DNA from: Lichina pygmaea
Lineage: Eukaryota; Ascomycota; Lichinomycetes; Lichinales; Lichinaceae
DNA: 64,000 nt
NCBI GenBank assembly: GCA_963422465.1
Contig: OY730175.1
Location: 2,356,001-2,420,000, forward strand
Direction: 5' to 3'
Numbering within the stretch: the first letter of the stretch is position 1; the number at the start of each line of letters is the position of its first letter. The notes under the pieces were generated by a model that saw only the letters and a program-made list of their open reading frames with translations, was not told the origin of the DNA and made no database searches. A program made the position numbers and the translations under genes. This document shows, piece by piece, positions 30,848 to 43,047 of this stretch.

Positions 30848-33800
30848 TATGATTTAGAATATTGTAGAGATTCGGTGGTGGCATGGGACTGTTTGAATGG
30901 AGTGACTGGTGGATGGTGGCTGGGGTGGCTGGGGACATGGATCAATGGATGGACGGACGAAATGTCATCTGAGGTCGATTGACCTGGATGCTACAATGGT
31001 CCAAAGAACCCACCTCGACGGATTCCCAGCGCAAGTACTGCAGTTCGACACTACCCACCCGCCGACGCAGCACGGACCATCGTTGTCGGTCATTGTAACA
31101 GCGGTCCCGCGCGCGAACCGGGCTTGCCGAGCGATTGTGCGGGCGTCGTCTTTCTCGCGGACCCGATCTGGCGAGACAATGTGGCAGCGACGTCAGATGA
31201 CAATGCCGGTGCCGACACGATCAGATATCGACTCCGTTCAGATGAAGCTTGCCGAGGCCGTGCTTAGCGAAGGGGGAGGAGGAGGAAGAGGAGGAGGAGA
31301 TGCCGTCAGCCAGCCCCCGAATGTGACTCAAGCGCGATCCGACTTGCAGACTTGAAGGCGTTCTTCCCAAGATGTCGAGGAGGAGGTTTCCGTCATAACG
31401 ATGATAATGGTGATGATGCCGCCGATGATGGTCCCATGCCATTGTTTTTATCGAGTGCTGCTTCGTGACCGCATCTTATCGCCTCGGCCATTGCCCCTCC
31501 GTCTCCCTTCCCCCTTCCCCCCTCCCCCCTATTTCCAGCCCGGCAGGAGAATGCTGTCGGTTCCACAGACGGACTCCGTCGAACGGCCTGCTCCCGAAGG
31601 CACGAGAGCACGAAACAAGAATGATCCAAGGCTCGTTCCCGATGCGCCATGGGCTCAGCGAACATTCTGGGTCGTCCCCCCTCTTTCCCGTATGTGCCGT
31701 CTTTTAGTCGGTAAGCCAGGCAGATTGAGGGCCCACAACCTCGTTGGCCGAGTGGCGGCCGGGAAACCGTGGCCATAGCTGTTCGCCCGCATGGAAGAGA
31801 GGTCCAAGGGCTACGAGGACGGTCGTCTGCAACTATGCGAAGGGGCGAGATATGAGCATTTGCACTGAAACAGACATTGCGGCCTGAAAGGAGGCGGCGA
31901 GTCAAATGCACCTCGTACATCACCTGAGCAGAAAGTCAACCCCCGATATCCACTGGTCCATCAATCCCGACTTGCCTCTCACCGCCCATTGTGCTCCGTG
32001 CAAGTCCGTCGCGCACCAAGTGTCGGATATAATTAACGGCCATGACGCGCTGTGTTGGAGCGGCAAGGTCTTCTCGATCCGTCGCGGGCAACAGCGTCTC
32101 CCACACGATATCGTGCTGATGCCGAGCCGATTCCAGCCGTCGTCCGAAAAGACATGGTGGAAGCCTCCGGCCGTGGTATCGAATCTGGGACCATCATGTC
32201 CATGTCCACCCTGGTAGAACGAGGTCGATGTCCTATCACCGCCACCAAGCCAGTCCTAGTCTGGGCATGCGGTCCAGTCTGTCCAGCATGGGCCCGCGTC
32301 GATGCGACTGACGACTGACGAGGCAGGTCGTAGGGGACCAATCTCCACACGGTGCCCTGTGGGGATCTTCCCTTGGGAAAGTCACTGCAGTAGCACCCAG
32401 TGGGATAGATGGCACGGCATGGACGTGGGTGGGAGAGAATTTGTACCGATCACAAGTCTGATGAGATGAAAGAGCATACACCAGCTATACCGGCCGTGAC
32501 AGCATGCTGGGTGCAATGCTGCCATTGCACTTTAGACACGGTCGTACGCCGGGAGACAGAGGACATGAGGGCCGCTCGCGACTGATCTCGTGCACCCCAC
32601 CGGGTTGTGCTGCTTACCGAAGAAGGAGCCAGCGGACAAGCGGCACCAATCGGGCATGATCGCCGCAGTCAGGGAGGGTCCATGCCGGTCAGCGAGCGTC
32701 ACTGTCACCGTCACCGTCACCGACTCCCTCGTGACCGGGTACCTGAGCGGTAGCGACTGGACAGACGACCGATAAGCTGTCGACACGTGGTAGGCGTACA
32801 CCGTCGGCGGAGCTCCGTCCAAGACAATCTCTGGTCGAAGCGAGGCCCTCAAGACCCGTGGGCACGACGACGTGTGGCCTCGGTCAAAGGTCCCGGACGA
32901 GACCCTTCCCTCCACAGCGCCTGTTTCGACGGCTGTAGATTTCGGCCCTTCTGTACATCAGCCATTCTCCGATAGAGTATCTGGTGACACGTGGTGCAAG
33001 CCCGACAAGGTAGTGCAGCACCTGCGCGTAGCCGCGCAGCATCCGACCAGGAAACTCTGAGCGGGTTGTGCCATGTCTATTGTACTTGCTGTGGCGCGTC
33101 GGAGTTGTACGCCATACCAACGTTCGAGAGAGAGGTCGCAGTGTACTCGTGACGTGCTGGTGGCCGCAGCTGCTGATGCAAGCCATCCACACCGGGCTCG
33201 ACCGCCCGTCGCAGCCATTGTCCTGCAAGAAAACAAACAGCGGCGTAGTCATGAAAGAATGGTGAGGACAAGGGGAGAATCGCTGCTCGAGTCACGCCCA
33301 GACGTCCCAAAAGTCCGGCTGCTGGCGAGACACCACTGGCACCTGCACGACTTGCTAATCTTGGAAGCAGAGAGCAGGGTGACGGCGGAGGGGGGCAAGG
33401 AAGAAGCAACCGAGAGCGGTATGACCTCCTAGCTCCGAGTAAGCTAGTCTCGCCACGATCGAGCTCCATGGGCAAGATACGGGAACGATGCAGGACATGG
33501 AAAATGGTTTCGACAATTGCATTCATCGTGTTCAGACATTCCATAGGGGCATGCCAAGGCCGTGTCGGTATCTACTGTCAAACTGGGATGCCAAGATAGC
33601 GCTCTGAGTACCCCACTCGCGGTGGGCCCCAACGAGCAATCGCGAGCCAGATGCAACATGTCTGTGACCATATGGGGTCGATGGAAAAGAGTCAAGAGCA
33701 ATCATCGTCCTTCGCCAAAGACGAACGGGAGAAAGAAGGATGTGGAAGAAAATCCCGAAATTCCGGGTCTGTGAAGAGCAAATTCAATCTGACCGCCATG

Positions 33801-33848
33801 AACATCCTAAAAGGGTGAGCAGTGTAAGCTTCAGCTCCTCTCGGGCCT
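30848..33848. other. GC-rich intergenic stretch, no convincing gene
   Basis: Three kilobases with overlapping open frames on both strands but no recognisable domain, no consistent splice pattern and Arg/Pro/Ser-biased translations typical of shadows in GC-rich DNA. It holds purine-rich runs (31265-31300), a pyrimidine-rich tract (31490-31530) and a short GTCACC repeat (32697-32720). It may contain promoters or non-coding transcripts, but none can be supported. Confidence 0.5.
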
Positions 33849-35232
33849 TCAGATTGGGTCGGGGTTGCTGGCGGCAAGATAGGCGAACATGCCGACCCCG
33901 GCAACCGCTGCTCCGGTCAGAACTCTGGCGGCCGACTTCAAGAAGCTGATGTGAACCGTCGTCGACCTCGACACTCTTTGCCGCTTCGTCGGCCGCGCGA
34001 CGCAAGGCTCGGCCCGCGTGCTCTTCGCGGCGTTTGACATGTCGATGCTCGCCAGACTGGCCAGACTGCACGCCTGCGACACCGGGATGGGATCGAGGAC
34101 TTGAGCGTCCGGAAAACTGCTCTCGCGAGCGTCTTCCACCTCCGAGGATGCGCTCCCGATCTGACATGCCGTCTTTTGGCCTTCGCCGGAGGCGGTCTCA
34201 TCTACCCTCTTCCTCTTGACACCGCTTGAACGCAGGCGCGGCTGTTCTCTTGTCCGAATACACGAAGAGAGAGACGAAGCAACTCCCAGGCCCGTGCGGT
34301 CAGACGCATCGTACTCGCAGAGAGCCAGGCGAGCCTTTGAAAGGTCGTGGGTCTCATTTTTGCTCGGCCTACGCGACGGCATCGCCACCACGGGGCCTTC
34401 CGACATCTGGCCGGCGGCAGGTGGCGCCGTGGAAACTGCATCGCCCCCGCTCGTTTCGTCGACGACCTCGGTGGGTTCGGCCTCGGTCGTAGGCTTCGCA
34501 GGGAGATCCTCCGAGCCGGGCGCGGTCTTCTCGGCCAACCCGCCACACGCCGCTGCCGAGCGGAATGGCTTCGGCGAGGCCACTATGGTCGGGGTTCGCG
34601 GGCGTTCGCGCTCGGCAGGGCTGGGTGGTGAAGACGAGGGTGACGAATTGTTTAGGGGTCGTTCGGACGCCAGGGCGCCGATTTGGGGTCCCGGAGATTG
34701 TATCTCGGAGGGCGGACCCCATCTGTGCATGAGTTCCATGGCCTGGGCGACGGTGGTGCGGGGCGCCTCCCGGGCGAACGAGTGAAGACGGTTGACAGGC
34801 GCTGGAACTACATCCGATTCCGGGTCGTACCGGCCAGATGAATCCAGAATCTCCGAAAACGGAGGCATGTCGAGCTTGGAGGGCCATGATCGAATACCAT
34901 CTTGCGTGGCATCCGTCACCAAGTCCGTCCGGCAGGACGTGTACTCGTCGACGTAGACGCAGGACGCATCTCCCATGTCGTACCACGGGGCGGGCGCCTC
35001 GGACGCTTGCACACCGTCCGAGGCGGAGACGTGGGTCACCTGACTGTCGTCCACCAGGACGGCGGAGGTCGACGTCACCTCGGTTCCCTGGCCGTCATCT
35101 GTGCCGAAGGTGCTATCCGCCGTACAATCGATCGCGGCAACTTTATCCATTGCCCAGCCGAAGGTGCGCGCGCCGCCCGTCAGATTTTCGCCGGGTTCGC
35201 CGTACAAGGATTGCTTCTCGGAAGGACGAGAG

Positions 35233-35271
<39 letters not shown>

Positions 35272-37137
35272 TCAGGCCCTTGCTCTGTCCCTTCGACCGT
35301 GGGACGACTGCCAAGGGCATGGCGACCCGTAGCCCTCCTGGGCGTCTGAGCGATCGTCGTGCTGTTGCCTCTGAGCCCAAGGAGATCCCGGCCAGCGGAC
35401 GCAACGCGGGAGTGCGTCGGCCTCGAGCCTTCGTCGGCGGGGCCGAGAGGTGCGCCGGTGCTAGATCGAGTTCGGGCCGGCTCGACCGCTGGCTGGCCCT
35501 CGTCCCCGCCGCGTACGAGGAGGTGCGACAGGCTGAGAGCCGGATGCTTCTGGGCCTTGCCGCCATCGCCGTGTGAAGCGGCCAATCCAGGACGATCAAC
35601 GGTTTTGTCAGCGATCGTTTGGTGCTTTCCTTTCGAGGGATAGTGCCAATCGACAGGGCTCGGATCTCCAAGGCCTACGTCGTCGGACCCTTCGGGGCTA
35701 GCGTCGCCCATTGGGTCGGCAAGGTGGCGAGCGCGTCCAGGTCGAGAGGGCCACGGCGCATCTCGCAAGTTCGCCGCATTCATCGAGGGCGGAGCGTCGG
35801 AGTCGAGCGGCTTCACGGCGTGTAAGCCGCTCGGGGCCGATCGCGAATCGTCTGACGACGCCGGCAGGGGCGAAGAAGGCCGGCATAGAGAATCCGGCAC
35901 CAAAGGGGCTGGGTCGGGCTCGTCCGCGCCGCTCAAGCCCTCGGAACCGGTGTCGATGGAATTCTCGTCGGCCTGAGAAGAGCCACTCGAGCTTGCTCTT
36001 GCCGGAGGAACGGTTGACGCTTCGTTGGCATCGTTCGAGGGCAAATCGGCGCAGTCGAAGCCGTCCAAGGCTTTTGGCTCGGCAGCGCAGTCGGCGAGGT
36101 CATCGTTGGCCGTTTCGCCGACTTTGTCCTGCTCGGACGAAGGATCGAGGCTCTCCCCAAGAGCGTCTTCAGCCACAGACTCGCCCCCCCAAGCCCACGA
36201 CGACTCGGCGGGGGAAGCGGGTGAATACGGAGGCGAGGATACCGGCGAAGAATCTCGCCCAGAGACGGCAGAGATCTTGCGGCTTCCGTCGACGTCGCTG
36301 TCGCCGCAGCAATCAGAGCTTGCTTCGTCGGAGGTGATCTCGGGCACGCTGAAGGGCTGCGTTGACGTCGGCGGCCCGAGGGGCGGAGGACTGCAGGTGA
36401 CTGTCAGATCAGCGGTTCCTCAAAGCATCTTCCGAGGTCGAACGTACGTCCAGCGCGAGAAGTAACTATATATCTTGAACGTGCGTGCCGGGAAGGTCTC
36501 TGGATCGCCATCCAGGTCAGAGACGCCTTCGTCAAAGGAAGGGGTTGCAGCAGAACCCGATTCTAGCGGACGGAAAATAATCACCTTGACACGCACCGGT
36601 GGCTCGAGTCACGGCGGAACCAAAGGTGACCTTGGTGTTGTCATTCACGACGTACGGAAGACCGGGTTTGAGCCGGTTTCCGGCAATGTACGTTCCATGC
36701 ATCGAGCCGAGGTCCTGGATTTGAAGCTACGTCGGTCGGTCAGCTCAATCCTCTCGAGCCGTCGTCTTCGAGGTCTGTGGCTTGGCCACTCACGGTCGTC
36801 TTGTTCAGGCGAAGCGACGCGTGCTCTCGAGACATGACCGCACTGTCGATAAAGGCGTTGCGGGAGTCGCTCGAGAAGTTCTTGTGCCCATTCTTCGAGG
36901 AGCGTCCGACCTTGATCGAGGGCTGCACCGGGGTGAGCTCGATGAGTCGTTGTGGGTATTCGTCTTTGAAGCCGACCGGCGAGAGGAAGACGGTCACTGC
37001 TAAAGTCTCCTGTCAGTAGCTTTCGCTATTGTCTGAAAGGGGGAGTGGATAGCAGTCCCCTCCGACGGTGTATTCGCAGAAGAGCTCAGAGGAAAGTCAC
37101 CTTGCTGCAGGGGGGATGTGGCAGAGCTGGCCATGTT
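33849..37137 (-). CDS. FHA-domain protein with C-terminal membrane segment
   Basis: Five exons: 37104-37137, 36794-36996, 36597-36726, 36448-36499 and 33849-36390, with introns of 57-107 nt, giving 986 aa. The chosen start (MASSATSPLQ) puts all joins in frame. FHA domain, residues ~12-135: GRSS at 42-45, SREH at 67-70 and GSMHGTY at 86-92, the residues that bind phosphothreonine. Residues ~140-940 are acidic, Ser/Pro-rich and disordered, with a poly-Thr run from a GTC repeat (35235-35272). Basic clusters KRKR and TKRQR follow, then a hydrophobic segment (VLTGAAVAGVGMFAYLAA) at the C-terminus. This fits the family of tail-anchored fungal FHA proteins. STRIPAK component SLMAP/PRO45/Far9-10 is a possible relative, but no coiled coil is obvious. 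Likely a phosphopeptide-reading membrane or nuclear-envelope scaffold. Confidence 0.82.
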
Positions 37138-37699
37138 CGTCGAGATCGAGTTCGCCCGTCCGGGTCAGGCGACAGGAGCGAGGTGTCTGTGGCGACGACG
37201 ACGGTTGTGACTCGGACCGAGGGCCTTGAGAGCCAGGTTGAAGACTTGCCCCACTATGGCCGAGGGGACTCGACTGCAATACGACTCTGCTGACGGGTGG
37301 TCATTCCCACTCGGTTACGACGAGAAGGTTGGTTGACTTCGGAGCTCCTGAGAGGCCATCGAGAGTTGGTTTTAGAGCGTGAGGCGGACGACAAGGACGC
37401 AGGAGTAGGGGAGTCATCTGGTGCAGACCGGGGGGTATGAGGAGTCAGGCAGCACTGTGAAGCTCCACGGACCCCGAAGCTTCTCTCCCCGCCGGAGCCG
37501 AGGCTCCGCCTTTCCTTATCATGCCTAGTCTCCGGATCGACTTTCTTATCGGAGGCAGCCGGAACTTGCCGGTTACCTATCTTCTCCCCCTTGGTCAGAG
37601 ATCACAAGACAGGTCCACAATATAGTAGTGTGAGTAGATGACCTATTCTTGCAAGGTTTGAATGCAGAACCTTCAGAGTATCTGTAGGGTTACCCAGCT
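37138..37699. other. Upstream region of the FHA gene
   Basis: No gene seen. Two TTATC (GATA-type) sequences lie near 37516 and 37547, within GC-rich partly self-complementary DNA (37480-37570). Presumed promoter and 5' untranslated region of the FHA gene. Confidence 0.4.
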
Positions 37700-38200
37700 C
37701 TCTTGTTCTACGTACCTTCGGTACGTACTTACGTACATACGTACCCATACGTACTCGTACACCTTCTTGGGGCGCCTGGCGGATATAGCATTCAGGAGTT
37801 CAGGGGAGAGTTGGTTGCAGAGCCACATTGTCAGAATTCTCGAGATATCTAGGGTTTCCGGGGTGAGTCAGTGGCTCAGTATTTTGACATGATCGCTGAT
37901 TTCTTAGCTTACTAACAGTACTACTGTAACGGCATATCCGTCAGCCAAGTGCCGCGGGTAGTACAATACAACATATAACGTACGATACGTACATACGTAC
38001 CAGCTCTCAAAAGTGCGTATGTACCTACGTACTTCCGTACACGTAGTACGTACGTATGTATAGGTACGTTTCTTACAGGTAACAAGACTAGTACTGAAGT
38101 ACGTACGTACTCGGTACAGGAGTGCTTTATACCTCCGTACTCCGTACAGTACTTCAGTACAGCACGTAATACGTACGTACGTAACAAAGAGATAGAAGAG
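37700..38200. repeat. GTAC/TACG-rich low-complexity region
   Basis: Many interrupted runs of the self-complementary tetramer GTAC (for example around 37706-37752, 37978-38056 and 38098-38184), often as ACGTACGTAC or CTTCCGTACG. No open frame of note. It sits between the tail-to-head FHA and TOM70 genes. Confidence 0.85.
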
Positions 38201-39096
38201 CCTTGACATGCAGACAAGCCCCAATAATGCCTAAACTTAGAGACCTCGAAATAGCAGCTTGGCTAGCTTGACAGCAGTGGCCGCCAGGACAGTACCTTAT
38301 CGGGGCAGGCCACTAGGCACATGATCTAGGGCACGTGATTATGGATTTCCTTACAAGTCGTACCGGCACAGGCCTCTAGTCCGCTACACCAGAGAAGATG
38401 GGAATTACCAGACTCTCCAAAGGCCATGGAGTGGCCTGCTCACGGCTGTCGTGTTGTGAAAATCTCTACACACTGCCCTTTGGCCGTGTGGCTGGCTGAC
38501 TAGACCGTACAAGGCGTACCCGGTAGAGCGCTTACTCCAAAGCAAGTCTTCTGGGCACGTACCGACCGTATAGGGTCATCGGTGACGGTCGATCAGGACT
38601 CCAACACTGTAGCTCTCCGACCATCGAACGACCCCTAAGATCATGATCACAGCGTCAGGAAGAAAGAGATCACGGCATCAGGGAGAAAGGGCCTAAAGCC
38701 GGCACAAATCTGACACAAACCACGGTTGTATTAGAGAACATGTGCGCAGATGACTGAGGCGAGGAAAACAGTACAGAGACACGTCGGTGTCCGGCATGGT
38801 AAGATCGCGGGTGCTCCAGTGGTACCGCGCAGGAGGTGGAAGGGAAAACTGTGGCGAGAGAATGATGATGGGGTAGCACATGGCCTGACGTACACCTGAA
38901 CATGGTAGGACTTGCATTCGTTGGGGGAGCGGAGAGCAGGCATGAGTAGACGCTGGCGAGAGGGAGATGGTACATCAGAGGAGAGGCAACAACGATTCTG
39001 CTTCCGGTAGGTGCTATCCCACGATGACGAGCTTTCTCGTGATGGCAAACTAGCGGTGACGATGGTACTCGCGTAGACTTGTGGTGGATGGGAAGT
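38201..39096. other. 3' flank of TOM70, no gene seen
   Basis: Unique-looking sequence with a short imperfect duplication near 38645-38690 (two copies of a GATCACxGCxTCAGG motif). Minus-strand frames here overlap the TOM70 3' end and show no domain. Confidence 0.4.
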
Positions 39097-41328
39097 TTAT
39101 CGGACCGGCGGTCCACCAAACCCGCCACCCATGCCATTGATTCGGGCGGCGAGGCGCGGGTACTTCTCCTGGACCTGGTTCGGACGAGACGTGTCAGATG
39201 TCAACGCCTTGGGACCTGGTCGGCGGGTGCAGGAACCAGAGGATCTTGGAAATCGCTCACCTCGAGTTGCGTCCTCGTGGCCTCGGCGTACGAGAGCGCG
39301 TTGACTATCTCGCCCTCGGTGCGGGACAGCTTCGCGGCGCTCTCAAAGTAGGTCAAAGCCTCCCTGACCTTGCCCTGCTGCAGCAAGAGCTGAGCCATGG
39401 TGGCGACGGCGATGTCGCATTCGGGATCGACTACGGACGAGTCAGCTCGATGATTTCGTCCGAAACCGACTCGGGAACGGGACGGGGAACGGCGTACTGC
39501 TTAGTGCACTCTCACACAGCTTCTCGGCCCCGGCGAAGTCTTGCTTCCATTGGAACAGCGCCAGGGCCTTGTTGATCAGCGGCAGCACGTTCAGGACGGC
39601 AGGCTTGGACAGCTTCTCCATGTCGACGGCAGTGTCGAACTTCTGGATGGCCTCTCCGTACTTCTGCTGGTCCAGCAGGAGCTCGCCGTAGTAGTTGTAC
39701 ACGTCCGGTACCTTGTCGAAGTTCTTGATGCACCGGCGGAACGTTGCCATCGAGGAAGCCACCGAGCCCATCTTGTACTGCGTCACGCCGAGCTGGATGT
39801 GAGAGAAGATGAAGTCCTTGTCGAGCGAGATGGACTCCTGGTAGTCGCGGGCCGCCTCGTTGAACTCGCCGAGGATGAAGTGGAGCTGGGCGCGGTGGTA
39901 GTATATGTCCGGATCGCTCGCGTTATGGTTGATGGCGGATTCGAAATCCTTCGCGGCCGCGTCTCGATTGCCTGCAGCCGTTGAGCATGCGTCACGAGAG
40001 GGAGGATAGGGTAGGCCCTCGGCCGCCATTCTCACCTATCTCCAAGTGCATGCTTGCCCGCTTGATGTAGCTCTGCGTCAGCGACGGCTGGAGCTCGATG
40101 CTCTTGCTCAGATCTTCCAGCGCTCCATCGTTTTCTCCCTTGAGGTACTTGAAGGTCGCGCGCATGCTGTACGCGAACGCCTCGTGCTCTCCCAGCCGAT
40201 CCAGCGCGATGGCCTTCTCGAACGACTCCGCCGCCGCTTCGTACGCCTCCCCCGTCCTCTTCTCCAAGGCGACCAGTCCGGCGCGTAACTGTCCCAGTCC
40301 GCTGTTCTCCTCCAGCTCGGCGGCTTCATGGAGGCCTTCGGGTGGTGGCCTTGACCGGAAGCTCTGTAGGTAGTTCTTGACGAAGGTGGAACTCGGTAAC
40401 TTCTTCTGCCGCTGGGCCAGCATGTGTTTCCCTTTCGCCTCGGCGACTTTCTTCAGAAGGCGCTCCACGCTCTGGGCGCTTTGGTCGTTGGAGAAGCCAT
40501 CGATGATGCAACTGGCTGTGCAATCGAGCAGAGCCTCGCTGTTCTTGTCCAAATGCTCGTAGGCATTGGCTCGGCGGTTCAAGGCCTTGACGTATTCGTT
40601 GTTTAGTTCGAGCGCGGCCGTCGTGTCGTCGACAACCTTCTCCCAGTCTCCCAGCGCATTGTAACACGCTGCTCGGTTCGAGTAGAAGATCGGGTCAGGC
40701 CGACAGAGAATCGCTTTTCGATAGAGTTCAATGGCTTCGTTATAGTTCTTGGATCCGTATGCCTTGTTGCCAGCGTCTTTCAACCGCGCAGCGAACTCCT
40801 TTCGCTCCTTGCGGCGTCGTTAGCGACCTCGATCGGACGAGTATACAATCAACGTACTTGGTCAGAAAGCTGTGCGACGATCGTCTCGTTGATGTCCGGG
40901 AGCTCGTCCTCGACTTGAGCCGAAGGAGCCTTTGGTTCTGTCGAGCCTGCCACCGCCGAGTCAGCCAACTGTGGCGCGCCCAGTTCAGCGACTCTGATGA
41001 GCTTGCCTTCGGCGCTCGCCGTCTCCCCCTTCTTTGCGTCTTCAGCATGTTTCTTTGCCTTTCGGCGCTCCTTCTTGCTCTTCTTCTTCTCCCCGCCAGC
41101 CGCCGGAGCTCGTTCGACATCGGAAGTCGGTTGCTGCGGCTGAGTGACGTAGTATGCTACTCCGGCGCCTGTGACAACGAGAACAATGGCACCAGCGGTG
41201 TAGACAGCCGCCTTGTTGTCGGACGCCCAGCTCGTGATGCGATCCCAGACGGATGAAGGAGCTGGAGGCACCGGCACGTCAAGGACGACCTGCGGTTGGG
41301 ACGGCATCGCACTGCGTTGTGCAGACAT
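39097..41328 (-). CDS. TOM70: Mitochondrial import receptor TOM70
   Basis: Five exons: 40858-41328, 40036-40807, 39498-39971, 39261-39430 and 39097-39174, with introns of 50-86 nt, giving 654 aa. The protein sits in the mitochondrial outer membrane and takes chaperone-bound precursor proteins, such as carriers, to the TOM pore. A membrane anchor lies at residues ~41-61 ([20 protein letters not shown]), followed by a Lys-rich linker ([20 protein letters not shown]). TPR repeats run from ~160 to the end: the chaperone-binding set starts at [20 protein letters not shown], and the substrate-binding set includes [18 protein letters not shown]. The C-terminus is [14 protein letters not shown]. The start at 41328 matches family N-termini; an in-frame ATG at 41460 would add 44 residues and seems less likely. 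Intron 1 has a GCTAAC branch site. Confidence 0.95.
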
Positions 41329-42138
41329 GGCGAGCACGTGTTCGCGGGCCTGCTGCGCGGTCCACGACTGTTGGTTCCGAGTTGCTGTTTGCTGCCGGCT
41401 AACAGCTTCGATCCAAGGGATGTTCTTGTGTGGGGTGTCCTGTTGCAAGCAGTCCGGCACGTTCGATCGATGGCAGCAGAAGCTCTCAGTGAATTTGATC
41501 GCTTGGCGAAAAAGCTAGAGTTCCGCGACAGAAGCACGGGAAGACGCCGATGTACGTAAACGAATCTGCATGGTTTGATGAGTAAGCTCAAACATTGGCC
41601 ACAGCTTCATTGCCGATGTCTGACGGAAACATGACATACCGGCTGAATCGTCATCATCAAACATCGCTTGCCGTAGGTGTCAAGCCACAATTCGGAGGCC
41701 GCAATATCACACGCGAGCACCCACTTGGAGCCAGGGATAAAAGCATTGAATTCTCTACAAACACTTCGATCATACACCTACAGTACTCCCGTACATACGT
41801 CCTACCGAAATCTATGTTCAACTAGCCTGCTATCGAGAAAGACAGATTTCTCAATTTTGTGAAATTCTTGACACGTGAATAGTATCGAAGGTCCAGGCGC
41901 AAGGTTCTGAGAAAATGACGACAAAAAACAAGGCAGCAAATGCAACAGGGGCACAGGAGTAGAAGAGATGGCAGTCGGATAGTCACGTATAGGTACGGAG
42001 TAGGTGCAGAACAGTAGCTATAGAACTGGGTACAACAGGCAGGTGCGTACGAAGTGAAGTCATGACAGCGGCCTACGATACCGTACCACAGGTGGCAGCC
42101 TTTAACAGCTGGTGCTTACCTTTGTAAGTATGTACATA
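41329..42138. other. Upstream region of TOM70
   Basis: No gene seen. Holds the TOM70 promoter, presumably near 41330-41600, then AT-richer DNA with scattered GTAC-type words near 41980-42070. Confidence 0.4.
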
Positions 42139-42280
42139 CAGTGGGGGTCCGTAAGTGTTAGATAAAAGTTTCTTGCGATTTTTGTCATTTCTTCACTGTT
42201 TCCAGTGAAGTGCCGGGTGATAAGAAAACTGCTGCTAAAGTTATGAGAGGACTTTTTCTAACACTTACGGGCCCCCACTG
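42139..42280. mobile_element. 142-bp MITE with Tc1/mariner-type ends
   Basis: The terminal inverted repeats are ~30 bp: the left end begins CAGTGGGGGTCCGTAAGTGT and the right end, reversed, begins CAGTGGGGGCCCGTAAGTGT. The flanking dinucleotide TA is duplicated (42137-42138, 42281-42282). The 142-bp length, absence of coding capacity, CAGTG ends and TA target mark a non-autonomous Tc1/mariner element. The arms differ at only a few positions, so insertion is fairly recent. The autonomous partner is not in the window. Confidence 0.9.
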
Positions 42281-42282
42281 TA

Positions 42283-42365
42283 CCTACAGAAGTACGGAAG
42301 TACATTGGCCACAATTCACTATCGTATACGTTCCGTACGTACTTCCGTACGTACGTTACGTGCCA
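42283..42365. repeat. GTAC-rich low-complexity region
   Basis: Contains ACGTTCCGTACGTACTTCCG and further GTAC words, like the array at 37700-38200. The MITE landed at its edge. Confidence 0.75.
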
Positions 42366-43047
42366 TCTGGCACACAGTTTGACTACATGAAAGGGATCAA
42401 TCTGACTGTGTTTCAGCATGCATTTTACGTATGTCACTACACAGCAGGATCAGTGGTGGTGGTGACGGTGGTGTTAGGATCAGTCGTAGCAGTGGTTGTC
42501 ACAGGTGTCGGGGGAGCAAGAGTAGCAGACATAGCTCAAGTGAGTCTCGCGGTGGTAGTAGTGGTACCGTTACTGTACGTATACTAACAGCGAGACTGGA
42601 AGCATGAGCAGACACAGGAATAGGAGTGTTGCACAGCAAGGAGTCGCCACTACGGAAGTACATTCATGTTGAATTAGATTTGATATCGAGATGTCGCCAG
42701 CACAGCCTTCGCCACGCGGCTTACTGATCACCCTTCTTACCATAGTGATCAACCCATCTCGCAAATGTCGTGTTCGCGAGATGGACCACTGTTACGTTCT
42801 GGCTGTTTACGGACCGTGTTCGTGTCCGTTCCTGGCTGCTAGTACGTAACCCTCGTACCATACCTTGCCGTGCGTGCCGCACGTTCTACATACCTCGTAT
42901 GTCGGCAGAAATATCGATGCTGGTCATGCAGAGTTATAAGATGGCCATCGGGTCCCTCGCCGTTCTTTGCGGCACTGTATTGTGCGATAAGGCAGTTGGA
43001 TTTCCCATAGAAAAAGTGACAGCTGACCAAGTCAAGGTCTTGAAACC
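42366..43047. other. Upstream region of the secreted-protein gene
   Basis: No firm gene. A GGT/GTG-rich stretch lies at 42450-42560. At 42942 a short frame begins MAIGSLAVLCGTVLCDKAVGF, which resembles a second signal peptide and ends in AVGFP, much like AVGLP in the gene below. It could be an alternative first exon or a decayed duplicate, but no splice join was found. Confidence 0.35.

Noticed and set aside
30848-33848. Several 80-180 aa frames on both strands in GC-rich DNA
   Set aside because: They overlap one another, are biased to Arg/Pro/Ser, and show no domain or splice logic.
34216-36465. Long plus-strand frames opposite the FHA gene
   Set aside because: They are shadows of a GC-rich coding exon. 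The minus-strand model is supported by the FHA motif and four in-frame splice joins.
38670-39137. 155-aa minus-strand frame overlapping the TOM70 3' end
   Set aside because: It overlaps the last TOM70 exon in another frame and has no recognisable domain.
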